NCBI RefSeq assembly: GCF_004751985.1
Contig: NZ_CP038492.1
Coordinates: 992,001 to 1,056,000 of the forward strand
Direction: 5' to 3'
DNA: 64,000 bases
DNA from: Rhodophyticola sp. CCM32
Lineage (GTDB): Bacteria; Pseudomonadota; Alphaproteobacteria; Rhodobacterales; Rhodobacteraceae
Shown: positions 29,433 through 41,325 of the stretch, piece by piece
Layout of the letters: each line of letters begins with the position of its first letter
Position numbering within the stretch: position 1 is the first letter of the stretch
Position numbers and translations under genes: made by a program
The notes under the pieces: generated by a model
Database searches by the model: none
The model's input: only the letters and a program-made list of their open reading frames with translations
Told to the model about the DNA's origin: nothing

Positions 29433-30521
29433 TCATGAAGCCGGATTTATCCGGGTGGTTTCCGGTTCAGGGCTGCGATCATGAAGACGGGCTTCGGCGG
29501 CTTGCATCACCCGTAATGCGCGCTTGTCCATGACCCGATGCCAGACCGGAGGCAGGGTTGCAAGCATCGCCATGATCGGGACCGAATAGGGCAGTATTGG
29601 CACTCTGGCCCCGGTGTCGAGCTGATTATAGGGGCGGTCCGGGTGCATATGGTGTTCGGAATGGCTGGGTGCGTTCATCATCAGATAGCTGGAGAAGCCT
29701 TTGGGTGCATTCCAGCTGTGATGGGGGGCGACGGGTTCCAGACGGCCATCCGGTCGCTCCAACCTTTGCAGCCCGTAATGCTGGATATAATCGCTGAGCA
29801 GGATTTGAAGATGGGTCAGCGCGGCAAGCGTCAGGAAAGCCAGCAGGCCGGGGAGCCCGGCTATATAGACTGCCGCAAACAACATCAGGATACCGCCGGT
29901 TACCCAATAGATATACGGGTTTGAGGGTGACCAGGCATGTTTGCCGCGTCGTGACAGCCGGTCATTTTCGGCCATCAGTCCCGCCTCGAATTCGCCTTTC
30001 CAGGCGCGGGGCACATAGTCCCAGAACCCTTCGCTTGGCAGGGGGGTGTTCGGATCCTGATCGGTGCCCACATAGCGGTGATGGACCAGACGATGGGCCG
30101 AGGCATGATGCCCGTAAAGGACCGAGATATAGACCAGCCCGCCAAACCCGCTGAGCCAGCGCGGACGCCTGTGGATCAGCTCATGGGCATTCGGGTGGCT
30201 GACCTGACCGAAGAAAGACGCGGTGGCGAAGAGAAGCGCGAGTTTCTGGCCGAAATCCAGAACCGGCCCTGCCAGGGCCGTCAGAACCAGAGGGATCAGC
30301 GCCAGATGGCCAAGCGCCAGCACAAGTGACAGGTGATCGGGCCACGGGCTCTGGTTGTCGGGATCATGGGCCGGGGGCGCCAGAACCTGATCAAGGAAGG
30401 CTGCCAGAAGCGTCAGCCAGATCAGCGCGGCCAGCCCGAAGGGCAGGGCGAAAAGACTGCCAAGGATCAGCAGAAGCAGGGGCGTCAGCGTGGCCAGGGC
30501 GTAGCGGGCAATCACCGGCAT
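29433..30521 (-). CDS. alkB: Alkane 1-monooxygenase (AlkB-type membrane di-iron enzyme)
   Basis: The 362-residue membrane protein has about six hydrophobic helices and the histidine clusters of the AlkB/fatty-acid desaturase superfamily: HELIHRR, HRLVHHRYVG, and the C-terminal APSHSEHHMHPDRPYNQL; YIQHYG corresponds to the NYxEHYG-like motif. These histidines bind two irons that activate O2 for terminal hydroxylation of alkanes or related chains. I chose the ATG at 30521 with GGAGG directly upstream. No rubredoxin or alkane regulator is adjacent, so the substrate is not certain and a desaturase-like role is possible. Confidence 0.88.
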   Translation of the reverse strand: MPVIARYALATLTPLLLLILGSLFALPFGLAALIWLTLLAAFLDQVLAPPAHDPDNQSPWPDHLSLVLALGHLALIPLVLTALAGPVLDFGQKLALLFATASFFGQVSHPNAHELIHRRPRWLSGFGGLVYISVLYGHHASAHRLVHHRYVGTDQDPNTPLPSEGFWDYVPRAWKGEFEAGLMAENDRLSRRGKHAWSPSNPYIYWVTGGILMLFAAVYIAGLPGLLAFLTLAALTHLQILLSDYIQHYGLQRLERPDGRLEPVAPHHSWNAPKGFSSYLMMNAPSHSEHHMHPDRPYNQLDTGARVPILPYSVPIMAMLATLPPVWHRVMDKRALRVMQAAEARLHDRSPEPETTRINPAS

Positions 30522-30659
30522 GGGGCCTCCTTGCGGTTGGCGATGCAGGGCCGGAGCATATCCGGTCTGCATTTTAGTGCAAAACCATGTCGGTTTTGGC
30601 AGGCGCAGGCGCGCGCATCGCGATAAGACAGGATATAAGACGAATGTGGAGGATCGGCT

Positions 30660-32356
30660 ATGGCGCTGGATGAGAAAAAAAGCCACGGGACGGGCGTTTG
30701 GAAATCGGGTCGTGGCAAGGGCCGGACCGGGCCCAAGGGCCGCCAATATGAAGATGCGGCGCTGGAGGATGTCCAGGCGCTGCTGGGGGACCGGCCCCGG
30801 CGGCGGGATTTGCTGATCGAGCATCTGCATTTGCTTCAGGATGCCCATGGCCATCTGTCGGCCCGGCATTTGCGGGCGCTGGGCGAAGAGATGGGCCTGC
30901 CCATGGCCGAGATCTGGGAGGTGGCGAGTTTTTACGCCCATTTCGATCTGGTGAAAGAGGGGGAGGCGCCGCCGCCTGACCTGACAATCCGGGTTTGCAA
31001 TTCCCTGTCTTGCGAGTTGGCGGGGGCGGCGGCGTTGAAAACGGCGTTGGAGGAAGGGCTGGACGCGCGACAGGTGCGGGTTGTGACCGCGCCCTGCATG
31101 GGGCGCTGCGATACCGCACCGGTGCTGGAACTGGGGCATCACCATGTGGATCACGCGGATCTGGCCAGGGTCGAGGCCGCGATTGCAGGGGAAGAAACCC
31201 ATGCCGTGATACCGGAGTATCAGCGGTTTGAGGCCTATGTCGCCGATGGCGGGTATGAGACGCTCAAAACCCTGCGCGACAATGGCGACTGGGAGGCGGT
31301 GCAGGAACGTGTGCTGGCCTCTGGTCTGCGCGGTCTGGGGGCGCGGGCTTCCCCTCGGGGAAGAAATGGGGGTTTGTGCGGGCCAATGCCGGGCCCCGCT
31401 ATCTGGCGGTGAATGGCGATGAGGGGGAACCGGGCACCTTCAAGGACCGTTATTACCTCGAACGGGAGCCGCATCTGTTTCTGGAAGGCATGCTGATCGC
31501 GGCCTGGGCGGTGGAGGCAGAGACCTGTTTCATCTATATGCGCGACGAATATCCGGCGGTGCTGGAGATTTTGCGGCGCGAGATCGCGGCATTGGAAGCG
31601 GCGGGGCTGGTGGCACCCGGCTTTGTCGATCTGCGGCGCGGTGCGGGCGCTTATATCTGCGGTGAAGAAAGCGCGATGATCGAATCGATCGAGGGCAAAC
31701 GCGGCCTGCCCCGGCATCGCCCGCCCTTTGTGGCGCAGGTGGGGGTCTTTGGCCGCCCGACCCTGGTGCATAATGTCGAGACTTTGCATTGGGTGGCGAA
31801 GCTCTGTCGTGAGGGGCCGGAGGTTCTGAACGCGACGGAAAAGAACGGGCGTGTGGGGTTGCGCAGCTATTCCGTCTCTGGCCGCGTGGCTGCGCCGGGT
31901 GTGTATCTGCTGCCTGCGGGTTCGACGATAGCGGATGTGATCGCGGCGGCGGGCGGCATGGCCAGGGGCCATGTGTTCAAGGCCTATCAGCCGGGCGGGC
32001 CATCTTCGGGGCTGTTGCCCGCCTCGGTGGATGATGTGCCGCTGGATTTCGACACATTGCAGCCATTGGGCAGTTTCATCGGCTCTGCGGCGGTGGTGGT
32101 GTTGAGCGATCAGGATTCCGCGAAAGCCGCGGCGCTGAACATGCTGCGCTTCTTCGAGGCGGAATCCTGCGGCCAATGTACGCCGTGCCGGGTCGGCTGT
32201 GAGAAGGCGGTGAAGCTGATGCAGGCGGATGCCTGGGACCAGCCGCTGCTGGAAGACCTGTGCCAGGCGATGGAGGATGCCTCAATCTGCGGGCTGGGGC
32301 AGGCGGCGCCGAACCCGATCCGTCTGGTGATGAAGCATTTCCCGCAGGAGATCTGA
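30660..32356 (+). pseudogene. NuoE-NuoF (FdsGB-like) fused diaphorase subunit, frameshifted
   Basis: The first frame (30660-31412) encodes a thioredoxin-like [2Fe-2S] NuoE/FdsG domain with CNSLSCELAG and CMGRCDTAP cysteine motifs. The second frame encodes a NuoF/FdsB domain with [36 protein letters not shown] and [12 protein letters not shown]. They join at the G run 31337-31341: one more G would give LGGAGFPSGKKWGFVRANAG, the NADH-binding loop. Such fusions belong to NAD-dependent formate dehydrogenases and similar enzymes, but no molybdenum alpha subunit gene is in the window. It may be a decaying orphan or a sequencing error. Confidence 0.85.
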
Positions 32357-32397
32357 GGCCCGGGTCTCTAAATCGCGCCAAAACTGCGAGGCGTCAG

Positions 32398-32429
32398 GGG
32401 GAAAGCCCTGAATTCATTCGGCTTTCCCC
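32398..32429. terminator. Perfect 10-bp stem-loop downstream of the fused diaphorase gene
   Basis: GGGGAAAGCC (32398-32407) pairs perfectly with GGCTTTCCCC (32420-32429) around a 12-base loop, about 40 bases after the stop of the FdsGB-like gene. No T run follows. A transcription terminator or RNA-stabilising hairpin is the likely role. Confidence 0.5.
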
Positions 32430-32509
32430 GGGCGCATTGCCTGAAATGGTTTTCTGGCCCAGTAGGTTCAGGCCAGGTGTTTGCACCGCTTTCTGGTAAG
32501 CTCCCAGTT

Positions 32510-32611
32510 TCAGTCGGCCTTGTGCAGATCGCTCAGCACGCGGGCGGTATGGGTGAAGATATCCTCCCGTTTCGTGGGGCCGGCGGGCTTCCATCCCGGC
32601 GCGGTTGCGCA
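32510..32611 (-). pseudogene. Possible C-terminal gene remnant
   Basis: On the minus strand a frame ending with TGA at 32510-32512 encodes about 33 residues (ATAPGWKPAGPTKREDIF, then THTARVLSDLHKAD) with strong G/C bias at third codon positions, like real genes around it. Upstream it runs antisense into ftsY and has no start. This looks like the 3' end of a gene whose front was lost. I do not recognise the family. It may be chance, since GC-rich DNA produces such frames often. Confidence 0.3.
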
Positions 32612-32642
32612 TAGGTGAAGAGAGGATTTTGGGAAGTCAGAG

Positions 32643-33799
<1,157 letters not shown>

Positions 33800-33803
<4 letters not shown>

Positions 33804-34204
33804 CAGCGCTCTGGTTCGAAACCGCGCCGGAATCCGGGGAATACCGTGCATTGCGGGCCCTTTGCGGGTTGGGGCCTCGTTGTGAAGACGCCGCGCGGAT
33901 CGGGCTGGCCCATGGGCTTTACGCCGTGACCGCCCGCGATGACGGTGATCTGATCGCCATGGGCCGTGTCGTGGGGGATGGTGGCGCCTTTGTGCAGATC
34001 GTTGATGTGGCGGTGCATCCGCATGCGCAGGGGCAGGGGCTGGGCCGCGCAATCATGATCCGGCTGATGACCTGGTGCGAAGCGCATCTGCCTGCCAGCT
34101 GCCATGTCAGCCTTGTCTCCAGCGAACGCGCCGCGCCGCTTTACACCCGGTTCGGTTTCCAACCCTGCCGGGGAATGGACCGCAGCGCCGCGCCGCAGGA
34201 ATGA
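33800..34204 (+). CDS. GNAT-family N-acetyltransferase
   Basis: The 134-residue protein has the GNAT acetyl-CoA motif V-x-x-x-x-R/Q-G-x-G in VHPHAQGQGLGRAIMIRLMTW, preceded by a strand ending VQIVDVAV, and the C-terminal ERAAPLYTRFGFQP. It starts with GTG overlapping the ftsY stop and ends overlapping the next gene (ATGA). The substrate cannot be told from the sequence. Confidence 0.88.
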
Positions 34205-35093
34205 GCACCTGGTTCCTTTCGCTTGAAGGCACGGCGGCGGGCGAATGGCTGGCGCTTTGCCTGGCGCTTCTGGCGGCGGTTCTGCATGCGGTCTTTGGCG
34301 CGTTGCAGAAGGGGCGCCATGATCCGTTATTGTCGCGGGGCGCGATTGATGCAGGCTATGGGCTGATGGCCGCGCCTGTGGCGCTGTTCGTCGTGCCCTG
34401 GCCCGAACCCCATATGTGGCCCATTTTCGCAGGCGTTTTTGTGATCCATGCGCTCTATAAATGGGCGGCTTTGGCCAGCTATCGGCGCGGCGCCTATACG
34501 GTGGTCTATCCGGTGATGCGCGGCACCGGCCCGCTTTTCACGGTTATCGGCGCCGGGCTTGTGTTCGGCGAAAGCTTCAGCCTGCTGCAATGGCTGGGCG
34601 TCGGGGTGCTGCTGACCGGCATATACGGGCTGGCGATCTACAACATGCGCACGATCACCGTGGATCGGGATCGTCTGGTCCCGGCCCTGTGGCTGGCGGT
34701 TCTGACCGGCCTCTTCGTGGCGCTTTACACCACCTATGATGCCTATGGCATCCGCGCGGCGGCTGACCCGTTCACCTTTCTGGCCTGGTTCTTCTTCATC
34801 GACGGGTTGCTGTACCCGGTGATTGCCGGGCATGCCTATCTGCGGATGGAGATGCCCCCGGCTCTGGCGCCGCTGGCCCTGCGCGGGATGATCGGCGGGC
34901 TGGTGGCCTTTGGCTCTTTCGGGGCGGTCATGCTGGCCACCCGGCTGGATCAGGTGGGGGAGGCCGCCGTGCTGCGCGAGACCTCGACGCCCTGATCGGC
35001 TGGCTGCTTCTGGGAGAACGGGTGGGACCGCGCCGGGTGGCATTGATGGGGTTGATTGCGGCGGGGGCGGTGATAGTTGAGGCAGGTGGATGA
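34201..35093 (+). pseudogene. EamA/DMT-family transporter, frameshifted near the C-terminus
   Basis: The main frame from ATG 34201 encodes about 265 residues with nine hydrophobic helices of the EamA (DMT) permease type, ending prematurely at a TGA (34993-34995) after VLRETSTP. A second frame from 34992 continues LIGWLLLGERVGPRRVALMG to a TGA at 35091-35093, the expected last helix. Compared with the family (RETST-x-FAALIGWLLLGE), about ten bases seem to be missing at 34990; a single-base loss would also restore the frame. Without the last helix the transporter may be non-functional. Substrate unknown. Confidence 0.8.
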
Positions 35094-35104
35094 AGGAGCC
35101 GGAC

Positions 35105-35725
35105 ATGGCCGAGAGACAGATCAAACCCTGGCTGAAAACAGCGCTGGAACTGGGCCCGCCGCTTTTGTTCTTTCTGGCCTATATGAAGTTTCAGGATGCG
35201 CAGGTGACCATTGCGGGCACCGAATATGACGGGTTCATCATCGTCACGGCGGCTTTCGTGCCGCTTCTGCTTGCCTCGATTGCGGTATTGTGGGGTCTGA
35301 CGCGCAAGATCTCGCGCATTCAGGTGTTTACGGCGGTTCTGGTGGTGGTGTTCGGGGCGCTGACCGTCTGGTTCAACGATGAACGTTTCTTCAAGATGAA
35401 AACGACGCTGGTCTACGGATTTTTCGCCATTGTCCTGGGGATCGGCCTGCTGCGCGGCCAGTCCTGGCTGCAATTCGTGATGGGTGATCTGCTGCCCATG
35501 CGCGAGGAAGGCTGGCTGATCCTGACCAGACGTCTGGCTGGCGCATTCGCGCTGATGGCGCTGGCCAATGAACTGGTCTGGCGCACCCAATCGACGGAAT
35601 TCTGGGTGACATTCGAGACCTTTGGACTGCCTGTTTTCCTGTTTGCGGTTTTCATGTTCCAGGCCCGGCTGATCGAACGGTTCAGCCTTTCCGAGACGGA
35701 GGATGACGCGGGGGACGCAGGCTAG
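35105..35725 (+). CDS. ispZ: YciB/IspZ-family inner membrane septation protein
   Basis: The 206-residue protein has five to six hydrophobic helices and family hallmarks: [12 protein letters not shown] near the N-terminus, [23 protein letters not shown], and [21 protein letters not shown]. Relatives (IspZ, YciB) are inner membrane proteins affecting cell envelope synthesis and septation. I chose the ATG at 35105 because GAAGGAG lies at proper distance; an ATG at 35090 is also in frame. Its 3' end overlaps the convergent pseudouridine synthase gene by 44 bases. Confidence 0.9.
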   Translation: MAERQIKPWLKTALELGPPLLFFLAYMKFQDAQVTIAGTEYDGFIIVTAAFVPLLLASIAVLWGLTRKISRIQVFTAVLVVVFGALTVWFNDERFFKMKTTLVYGFFAIVLGIGLLRGQSWLQFVMGDLLPMREEGWLILTRRLAGAFALMALANELVWRTQSTEFWVTFETFGLPVFLFAVFMFQARLIERFSLSETEDDAGDAG

Positions 35726-36548
35726 ATTTGCCTTTTGCGCTGCCGGATCTGGGGGGGGCCTTGCGCAGACCGGGGCGTTTGGGTTTCGGCTTCGCCTCTG
35801 CATGGCCCTCGGTCGCGGCCTCCAGCCCCAACTGGTCCCGCAGGACGCGGGGTTTGATCTCCTCCACCGCGCCCGGCTTCACCTGGTTCAGACGGAACGG
35901 GCCATAGCTGACGCGGATCAGGCGGTTCACATCCAGACCGATTTCCCCCACGGCGCGCCGGATTTCGCGGTTCCTGCCTTCGCGCAGGCCAATGGTCAGC
36001 CAGGCATTGGCGCCCTGCTGGCGGTCAAATGTGACCTCCATCGGCTGAAACCGCTCACCCTCGATGTTCAGACCTTTGCGCAGGGGGGCAAGATCCTCCT
36101 CCCTGGGGCGGCCTTTCACGCGCACCCGGTATTTGCGCAGCCATCCGGTGGCGGGCAGTTCCAGCCTGCGTTTGAGACCCCCGTCATTGGTAAGCAGCAA
36201 CAGCCCCTCGGAATTGATATCAAGGCGGCCAACACTCATCACCCGGGGCATCTCGGGCGGGAGCGTGTCGAACACTGTTTTGCGGCCCTTTTCATCGGCA
36301 TTGGTTGTGACCAGACCAAGGGGTTTGTGATAAAGCCAGAGGCGGGGCCGCTCAGGCTCGGCGATCTGGGCGCCATCGACGGTGATCATGTCGGCCCCGG
36401 TCACATTCAGAGCAGGGCTGGCAATGATCTCGCCATTCACGGCAACCCGCCCGGCGGCGATCATCCGTTCGGCTTCACGGCGCGAGGCGACGCCCGCGCG
36501 GGCAAGCGTCTTGGCGATGCGATCACCTTTTGGGGTCTCCGTGCTCAT
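35682..36548 (-). CDS. Ribosomal RNA pseudouridine synthase, RsuA/RluB/E/F family
   Basis: The 288-residue protein has an N-terminal S4 RNA-binding domain (about 8-60: [21 protein letters not shown]) and a catalytic domain with the active-site aspartate in [54 protein letters not shown] is the family signature before the basic C-terminal tail. It isomerises a uridine in rRNA; RluB (23S) is the closest guess. The start at 36548 is chosen by the S4 domain; upstream open sequence is not conserved. Confidence 0.92.
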   Translation of the reverse strand: MSTETPKGDRIAKTLARAGVASRREAERMIAAGRVAVNGEIIASPALNVTGADMITVDGAQIAEPERPRLWLYHKPLGLVTTNADEKGRKTVFDTLPPEMPRVMSVGRLDINSEGLLLLTNDGGLKRRLELPATGWLRKYRVRVKGRPREEDLAPLRKGLNIEGERFQPMEVTFDRQQGANAWLTIGLREGRNREIRRAVGEIGLDVNRLIRVSYGPFRLNQVKPGAVEEIKPRVLRDQLGLEAATEGHAEAKPKPKRPGLRKAPPRSGSAKGKSSLRPPRHPPSRKG

Positions 36549-36631
36549 ATGTCCGGGCCTAGCGGTTTGACAGGGTGTTGGAAAGCGGCAAGTAAGGCGT
36601 TTCACTACAAACCCGGATGTCGCGGGGGGCG

Positions 36632-37084
36632 ATGACGATGTTTCGCAGCCATATGCAAACGGCCCTGGAAGAGGCCCGCACCGCCGCCGCCCGGGGCGAG
36701 GTGCCCGTGGGCGCGGTGATTGTGCAGGGTGGTGAGGTGATCGCACGGGCGGGCAACCGGATGCGCGAATTGCTGGACCCGACAGCCCATGCCGAGATGC
36801 TGGCGATCCGCGCCGCCTGTGCGGCCCTTGGGACCGAACGGCTGACCGGTTGCGATCTCTATGTGACGCTGGAACCCTGCCCGGCCTGTGCCGGCGCGAT
36901 TGCAGCGGCGCGGGTGGCGCGGCTTTACTATGCTGCGGCAGACCCGAAATCAGGCGGTGTGGTGCAGGGACCACGGGTGTTTGACCACCCCCAGGCCCAT
37001 CATGCGCCCGAGATCTATGGCGGCATCGCGGAGCAGGAGGCCGCGGCTTTGCTGCGCGATTTCTTCCGGTCGCGACGCGGTTGA
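36632..37084 (+). CDS. tadA: tRNA-specific adenosine deaminase
   Basis: TadA deaminates A34 of tRNA-Arg(ACG) to inosine. The 150-residue protein has the zinc/catalytic motifs HAEMLAI and [11 protein letters not shown], and the conserved [10 protein letters not shown] at the N-terminus. The start is uncertain among ATGs at 36617, 36632 and 36638; I prefer 36632, since G-rich sequence precedes it. It diverges from the pseudouridine synthase gene with an 83-base gap. Confidence 0.93.
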   Translation: MTMFRSHMQTALEEARTAAARGEVPVGAVIVQGGEVIARAGNRMRELLDPTAHAEMLAIRAACAALGTERLTGCDLYVTLEPCPACAGAIAAARVARLYYAAADPKSGGVVQGPRVFDHPQAHHAPEIYGGIAEQEAAALLRDFFRSRRG

Positions 37085-37166
37085 GAATGTTTCAGGGGCG
37101 CTGCCCCCGGCGCCTCCCGCGCCTCCCCCGTGTCAGATATCACACAGTGGGACTAAACACCTGGGG

Positions 37167-37388
37167 TCACCAATGCGGCGGCCTCGCGTCTGCCATCGTC
37201 ACCGTTCCGCCGCCATCCACCTCCCGCTCTGCTTCGCGCATCATCAGCATCTCCACCCGCCGGGTCAGGGCTGCAATCTCGCCATCCTGCCGGGCGGCGA
37301 CCTCTGACAGGTCCTCAACCACCCGCATCAGATGGGCGATCTGTTCCTCAAGATCGGTGATATCGGCCATGTTCACCCTTTCGGTCAC
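37167..37388 (-). CDS. slyX: SlyX family protein
   Basis: The 73-residue protein is a short coiled coil: [36 protein letters not shown] has a heptad pattern typical of SlyX. The C-terminus ends in the characteristic RPPHW (residues 69-73). Function is unknown in all bacteria studied. It lies convergent to tadA and divergent from hisS. Confidence 0.88.
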   Translation of the reverse strand: MTERVNMADITDLEEQIAHLMRVVEDLSEVAARQDGEIAALTRRVEMLMMREAEREVDGGGTVTMADARPPHW

Positions 37389-37510
37389 GCGTATTCTTTC
37401 ATGTATCGGATCCGCGCCGGGTCTGCATGTCTCTTTTAACCCCTGCCTTGCCCCGGCACGCCCCCTCGGCTACACGTCCCGCGACCCTGAAACCCCGCAC
37501 GGGACCGCCC

Positions 37511-38992
37511 ATGGCCAAAGTGAAAAAACAGCCCCGCCCCAAGGCCGAAACGCCAAAAGGGTTCCGCGATTATTTCGGCGCCGAGGTGACCGAACGCAAC
37601 GAGATGTTGCGGGTGATTGCCGAGGTCTATCATCGCTATGGGTTTGACCCGCTGGAAACCTCTGCGGTGGAAACGGTCGAGGCTTTGGGCAAATTCCTTC
37701 CCGATGTGGACCGTCCGAATGAGGGCGTTTTCGCCTGGCAGGAGGAAGAGGGTGACTGGCTGGCGCTGCGCTATGACATGACCGCGCCGCTTGCCCGTGT
37801 CGCCGCGCAATTCCGCAATGATCTGCCCAACCCTTACCGGCGCTTCACCATGGGGCCGGTCTGGCGCAATGAAAAACCCGGGCCGGGGAGGTTTCGGCAG
37901 TTTTATCAATGCGATGCGGATACAGTCGGCTCGGCCTCCATGGCTGCGGATGCCGAGATTTGCGCGATGCTGGCCGACACGCTGGAGGCGGTTGGCATCC
38001 CGCGTGGGGATTACATCATCCGGGTGAACAACCGCAAGGTGCTGAACGGCGTGATGGAGGTTGCGGGCCTTGCCGGTGACGATAAAGAGGCCGAACGTGG
38101 CATCGTGCTGCGCGCCATCGACAAGCTGGACCGGCTTGGAGAAAAAGGCGTTCGCGCACTGCTTGGAGAGGGGCGCGAGGACGCCTCCGGCGATTTCACC
38201 AAAGGGGCGGGTCTGGGCCCGGATCGGGCCGGGGTGATCATGGGGTTCATGGCGGCGAAACGCGAGAATGGCCCGGCCACGGTTGCGCGTCTCACCCAGC
38301 TTGTCGAAGGCTCCGATGTCGGCAGGCAGGGCGTGCAAGAGCTTGAAACCATTGCCGATCTTCTGGCTGCCCAGGGCTATGGCCCCGACCGGATCGAGAT
38401 TGATCCAAGCGTTGTTCGTGGCCTCGGCTATTACACCGGTCCGGTCTATGAGGCCGAACTGACCTTTGAAATCAAAGATGAAAAAGGCCGCCCAAGGCAA
38501 TTCGGCTCGGTCGCCGGCGGCGGGCGATATGATGATCTGGTCAAGCGCTTCACCGGGCAGGAGGTGGCCGCCACGGGTATCTCTATTGGTGTTGACCGTC
38601 TGCTGGCCGCGCTTCGCGCCAAGGGGCGCATCGGCCGCACCGCAGAGGGTCCGGTGATCGTGACGGTCATGGATCGCGACCGGATGGGCGAGTATCAGGC
38701 GATGGTGGCCACGCTGCGTCAGGCGGGCATCCGGGCCGAGGTCTATCTGGGAAATCCGAAGAATTTCGGCAATCAGTTGAAATATGCGGATAAACGCGAA
38801 AGTCCGGTGGCGATCATCCAGGGCTCGGACGAGGCTGCGCGCGGTGTCGTGCAGATCAAGGATCTGATCCTGGGCGCCGAGATTGCCGCAAATGCCAGCC
38901 TGGAAGAGTGGAAATCCCAGCCCGCGCAGCGTGAAGTGCCGCTGGATGAGCTTGTCGCGCAGGTGCGCGCCATTCTGGATCGTCAGACGTGA
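37511..38992 (+). CDS. hisS: Histidine--tRNA ligase
   Basis: HisRS charges tRNA-His. The 493-residue protein has class II motif 2 ([21 protein letters not shown]), the histidine-specific motifs [11 protein letters not shown] and [10 protein letters not shown], and a C-terminal anticodon-binding domain. I chose the ATG at 37511 ([22 protein letters not shown]); the frame is open from 37427, but that region contains the divergent promoter space for slyX. Its stop overlaps the GTG start of hisZ, so charging and histidine synthesis genes are coupled. Confidence 0.96.
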   Translation: MAKVKKQPRPKAETPKGFRDYFGAEVTERNEMLRVIAEVYHRYGFDPLETSAVETVEALGKFLPDVDRPNEGVFAWQEEEGDWLALRYDMTAPLARVAAQFRNDLPNPYRRFTMGPVWRNEKPGPGRFRQFYQCDADTVGSASMAADAEICAMLADTLEAVGIPRGDYIIRVNNRKVLNGVMEVAGLAGDDKEAERGIVLRAIDKLDRLGEKGVRALLGEGREDASGDFTKGAGLGPDRAGVIMGFMAAKRENGPATVARLTQLVEGSDVGRQGVQELETIADLLAAQGYGPDRIEIDPSVVRGLGYYTGPVYEAELTFEIKDEKGRPRQFGSVAGGGRYDDLVKRFTGQEVAATGISIGVDRLLAALRAKGRIGRTAEGPVIVTVMDRDRMGEYQAMVATLRQAGIRAEVYLGNPKNFGNQLKYADKRESPVAIIQGSDEAARGVVQIKDLILGAEIAANASLEEWKSQPAQREVPLDELVAQVRAILDRQT

Positions 38993-40107
38993 CTGATAAA
39001 CCCGCAATCCGGGCCGAGGCCGCGCGGTTGCAGGCGGTTTTCAAAGCTTCCGGTGCCACCCCGGTCGAGGCTGATCTGCTGCAACCCGCCGACACGCTGC
39101 TGGACCTGTACGGCGAAGACATTCGTGCGCGGGCCTATACCACCCATGACCCGGACCGGGGGGAGTTGATGCTGCGCCCCGATTTCACGGTGCCCGTGGT
39201 GCAGGCCCATATGGCGGGCGGGGCAGAACCCGCGCGCTATACCTATCTGGGGGAGGTGTTTCGAAAACAGCAGACCGGCAGCAACCGGGCCTGCGAATAT
39301 CTGCAGGTGGGCTATGAGGTTTTTGACCGTGAGAACCCGGCAGCTGCGGATGCGGAAGTGTTCGCGCTGTTCTCCGAGGTTCTGTCGCCCTTTGATCTGA
39401 CACCGGTCACCGGCGATATCGGCATTCTTCTGGCTGCGGTGGACAGTCTGGCAACCACCGAGCGGCGCAAACGCGCGTTGCGCCGCCATATCTGGCGACC
39501 GCGCCGGTTTCGGGTGCTGCTGGACCGGTTTACCGGCCGCAAACCCGCGCCTGCCACCCGCGCGACCCTGCTGGAACAGATGGCGGAAACCGGTGTTGAG
39601 GGTCTGATTGCCGGGGCCGGGCCGATGGTCGGTCTGCGCAGTGCGGATGAAATCGCCACCCGCATGCGTCATCTGCAACAGGATGCAGGCGCGCGCGCCA
39701 TCGGGGCGGCAGAGGCCGAGGTGCTGGATGTGATCCTGTCGCTGCGCGAGACGCTGACCAATGCCCATGAGCATTTGCGCGACATTGCTGTTGACCTGCC
39801 CGGCATCTCCCACGCGGTGGCCCGCATGGCCCGCCGGATGGAGGCGCTGGACGCGGCGGGCATTGACGTTGCCGGCCTGCCATTCGAGGCCAGCTATGGC
39901 CGCACGAACATGGAATATTATGACGGGTTCGTCTTTGGGTTCCTGGCCGGGGGGCAGCCGGATTTTCCGCCTGTGGCCACGGGCGGACGGTATGACGCGC
40001 TGTGCCATGTTCTGGGTGGCGGGCGCGATATTCCGGCGGTTGGCGGCGTGATCCGCCCCGAACTGGTCCATCAGTTGCAGAGCCACCTTGGAAAGGGCGC
40101 GGGATGA
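38989..40107 (+). CDS. hisZ: ATP phosphoribosyltransferase regulatory subunit
   Basis: HisZ is a HisRS-like protein without tRNA charging activity that binds short HisG and makes it sensitive to histidine. The 372-residue protein shares the class II fold ([50 protein letters not shown]) with hisS upstream, but lacks the anticodon domain. It starts with GTG overlapping the hisS stop and ends overlapping hisG by four bases. Confidence 0.94.
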   Translation: MTDKPAIRAEAARLQAVFKASGATPVEADLLQPADTLLDLYGEDIRARAYTTHDPDRGELMLRPDFTVPVVQAHMAGGAEPARYTYLGEVFRKQQTGSNRACEYLQVGYEVFDRENPAAADAEVFALFSEVLSPFDLTPVTGDIGILLAAVDSLATTERRKRALRRHIWRPRRFRVLLDRFTGRKPAPATRATLLEQMAETGVEGLIAGAGPMVGLRSADEIATRMRHLQQDAGARAIGAAEAEVLDVILSLRETLTNAHEHLRDIAVDLPGISHAVARMARRMEALDAAGIDVAGLPFEASYGRTNMEYYDGFVFGFLAGGQPDFPPVATGGRYDALCHVLGGGRDIPAVGGVIRPELVHQLQSHLGKGAG

Positions 40108-40802
40108 GCCTGAAGCTTGCCGTCCCCTCCAAGGGCCGTCTGATGGAAAAGACCTTTGATTGGTTCGCCAGCTGCGGCATCGAGATGCAGCGCAGCGGAT
40201 CGGACCGGGAATATGCCGCCCGGGTCAATGGCGCTGATCTGGATTTGCTGTTGCTCAGCGCGTCGGAAATTCCGCGTGAGTTGCAGGCAGGCCGGGTGCA
40301 TCTGGGCGTCACCGGCAGCGATCTGGTGCGCGAAGGTATTCCGCTCTGGGATCAGGTGCTGGCGGAACTGGCGCCGATGGGCTTTGGCTTTGCCGATCTG
40401 GTCATCGCGGTGCCGAAGATCTGGGTGGATGTGGATACTCTTGATGATCTGGATGCCGCCGCCGCCGATTTCCGCGCGGCCCATGGGACCCGCCTGCGCA
40501 TTGCCACGAAATACCACCGTCTGGTGCGGGAATTCCTGCGCGAGGCCGGGGTGGCCGATTACCGGCTGGTCGACAGTCAGGGCGCGACAGAGGGCACGGT
40601 GAAACATCTCACCGCCGAGGCGATTGCCGATATCACATCCACCGGCGATACGCTCAGGGCCAACCACCTGAAAGTGCTGGAAGACGGGTTGATCCACCGC
40701 AGTCAGGCAACCCTGTTCAAATCCCGCGCAGCGGAGTGGGGCGAGGCTGATCGTGCGGCGCTGACTGGGTTGAAAACCAGGCTGGGCATCGCGGATTATT
40801 AG
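40104..40802 (+). CDS. hisG: ATP phosphoribosyltransferase, short form
   Basis: HisG catalyses the first step of histidine synthesis, joining ATP and PRPP. The 232-residue protein is the short form that lacks the C-terminal histidine-binding domain and depends on HisZ, consistent with the neighbour. Visible features are KLAVPSKGRLMEKT, GVTGSDLVRE and VDSQGATEGTVKH (the PRPP-binding loop region). I chose the ATG at 40104 within the hisZ stop. A copy of the CGAAACGCTTCAGG repeat lies just after the stop. Confidence 0.95.
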   Translation: MSLKLAVPSKGRLMEKTFDWFASCGIEMQRSGSDREYAARVNGADLDLLLLSASEIPRELQAGRVHLGVTGSDLVREGIPLWDQVLAELAPMGFGFADLVIAVPKIWVDVDTLDDLDAAAADFRAAHGTRLRIATKYHRLVREFLREAGVADYRLVDSQGATEGTVKHLTAEAIADITSTGDTLRANHLKVLEDGLIHRSQATLFKSRAAEWGEADRAALTGLKTRLGIADY

Positions 40803-40804
40803 GG

Positions 40805-40818
40805 CGAAACGCTTCAGG
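40805..40818. repeat. Second exact copy of CGAAACGCTTCAGG, 3' of hisG
   Basis: The same 14 bases occur at 17985-17998, overlapping the helicase stop codon. Both copies lie at the 3' end of genes and face convergent neighbours. A role in transcript ends is possible. Confidence 0.6.
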
Positions 40819-40844
40819 GCGGGTTGCCTGCGTCAGTGACGGCC

Positions 40845-41276
40845 TTAACGCACGCCGATTTCGGCAAGGGCGGATTGCAGCTCCGGCGGCAGGCTGTCCT
40901 CATGGTGGCGCGCAGCACTCAGATCGCTTGGCGCATCTGATCCCGGCAGATAGCGCCAGCCCTGAAAGGCGCGTTTCGGGGTTGCCTCGACCCGGATCAG
41001 TTTGGGGTCCAGCACAATGCCACAGCGGGCAATGCCATCGCCCCGGTCCACCTCATCCAGGCGCAGGATGCGCTGCCGGGCCAGCACCACACCTTTGATC
41101 ACCCAGAAGATCGAGCCGCCATCCAGCAGCTCATCGGCCCGCCTGGGCCACATCCGGGTGACATGGCGCGGCAACCCGTCAGCGCCCTGGGCACGCGTGC
41201 TTGCCTGCCAGCGGATCAGATCTTCCACCGCCTCGGTGCCAACGGAAAGCTTGATGAGATTGAGATTCGCAGCCAT
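40845..41276 (-). CDS. DUF1489 family protein
   Basis: The 143-residue protein matches the DUF1489 pattern as I know it: NLIKLSVGTEAVEDL, PRHVTRMWPRRADELLDGGSIFWVIKGV, RQRILRLDEV and FQGWRYLPGSDAPSDL. The family is conserved in Alphaproteobacteria and has no known function. It is convergent with hisG and divergent from nrdJ, whose upstream region it shares. Confidence 0.88.
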   Translation of the reverse strand: MAANLNLIKLSVGTEAVEDLIRWQASTRAQGADGLPRHVTRMWPRRADELLDGGSIFWVIKGVVLARQRILRLDEVDRGDGIARCGIVLDPKLIRVEATPKRAFQGWRYLPGSDAPSDLSAARHHEDSLPPELQSALAEIGVR

Positions 41277-41325
41277 ACCTATATATCTAGCCAGCTGTCA
41301 CTGAGTTCCACAAGGTATGGTGGAC

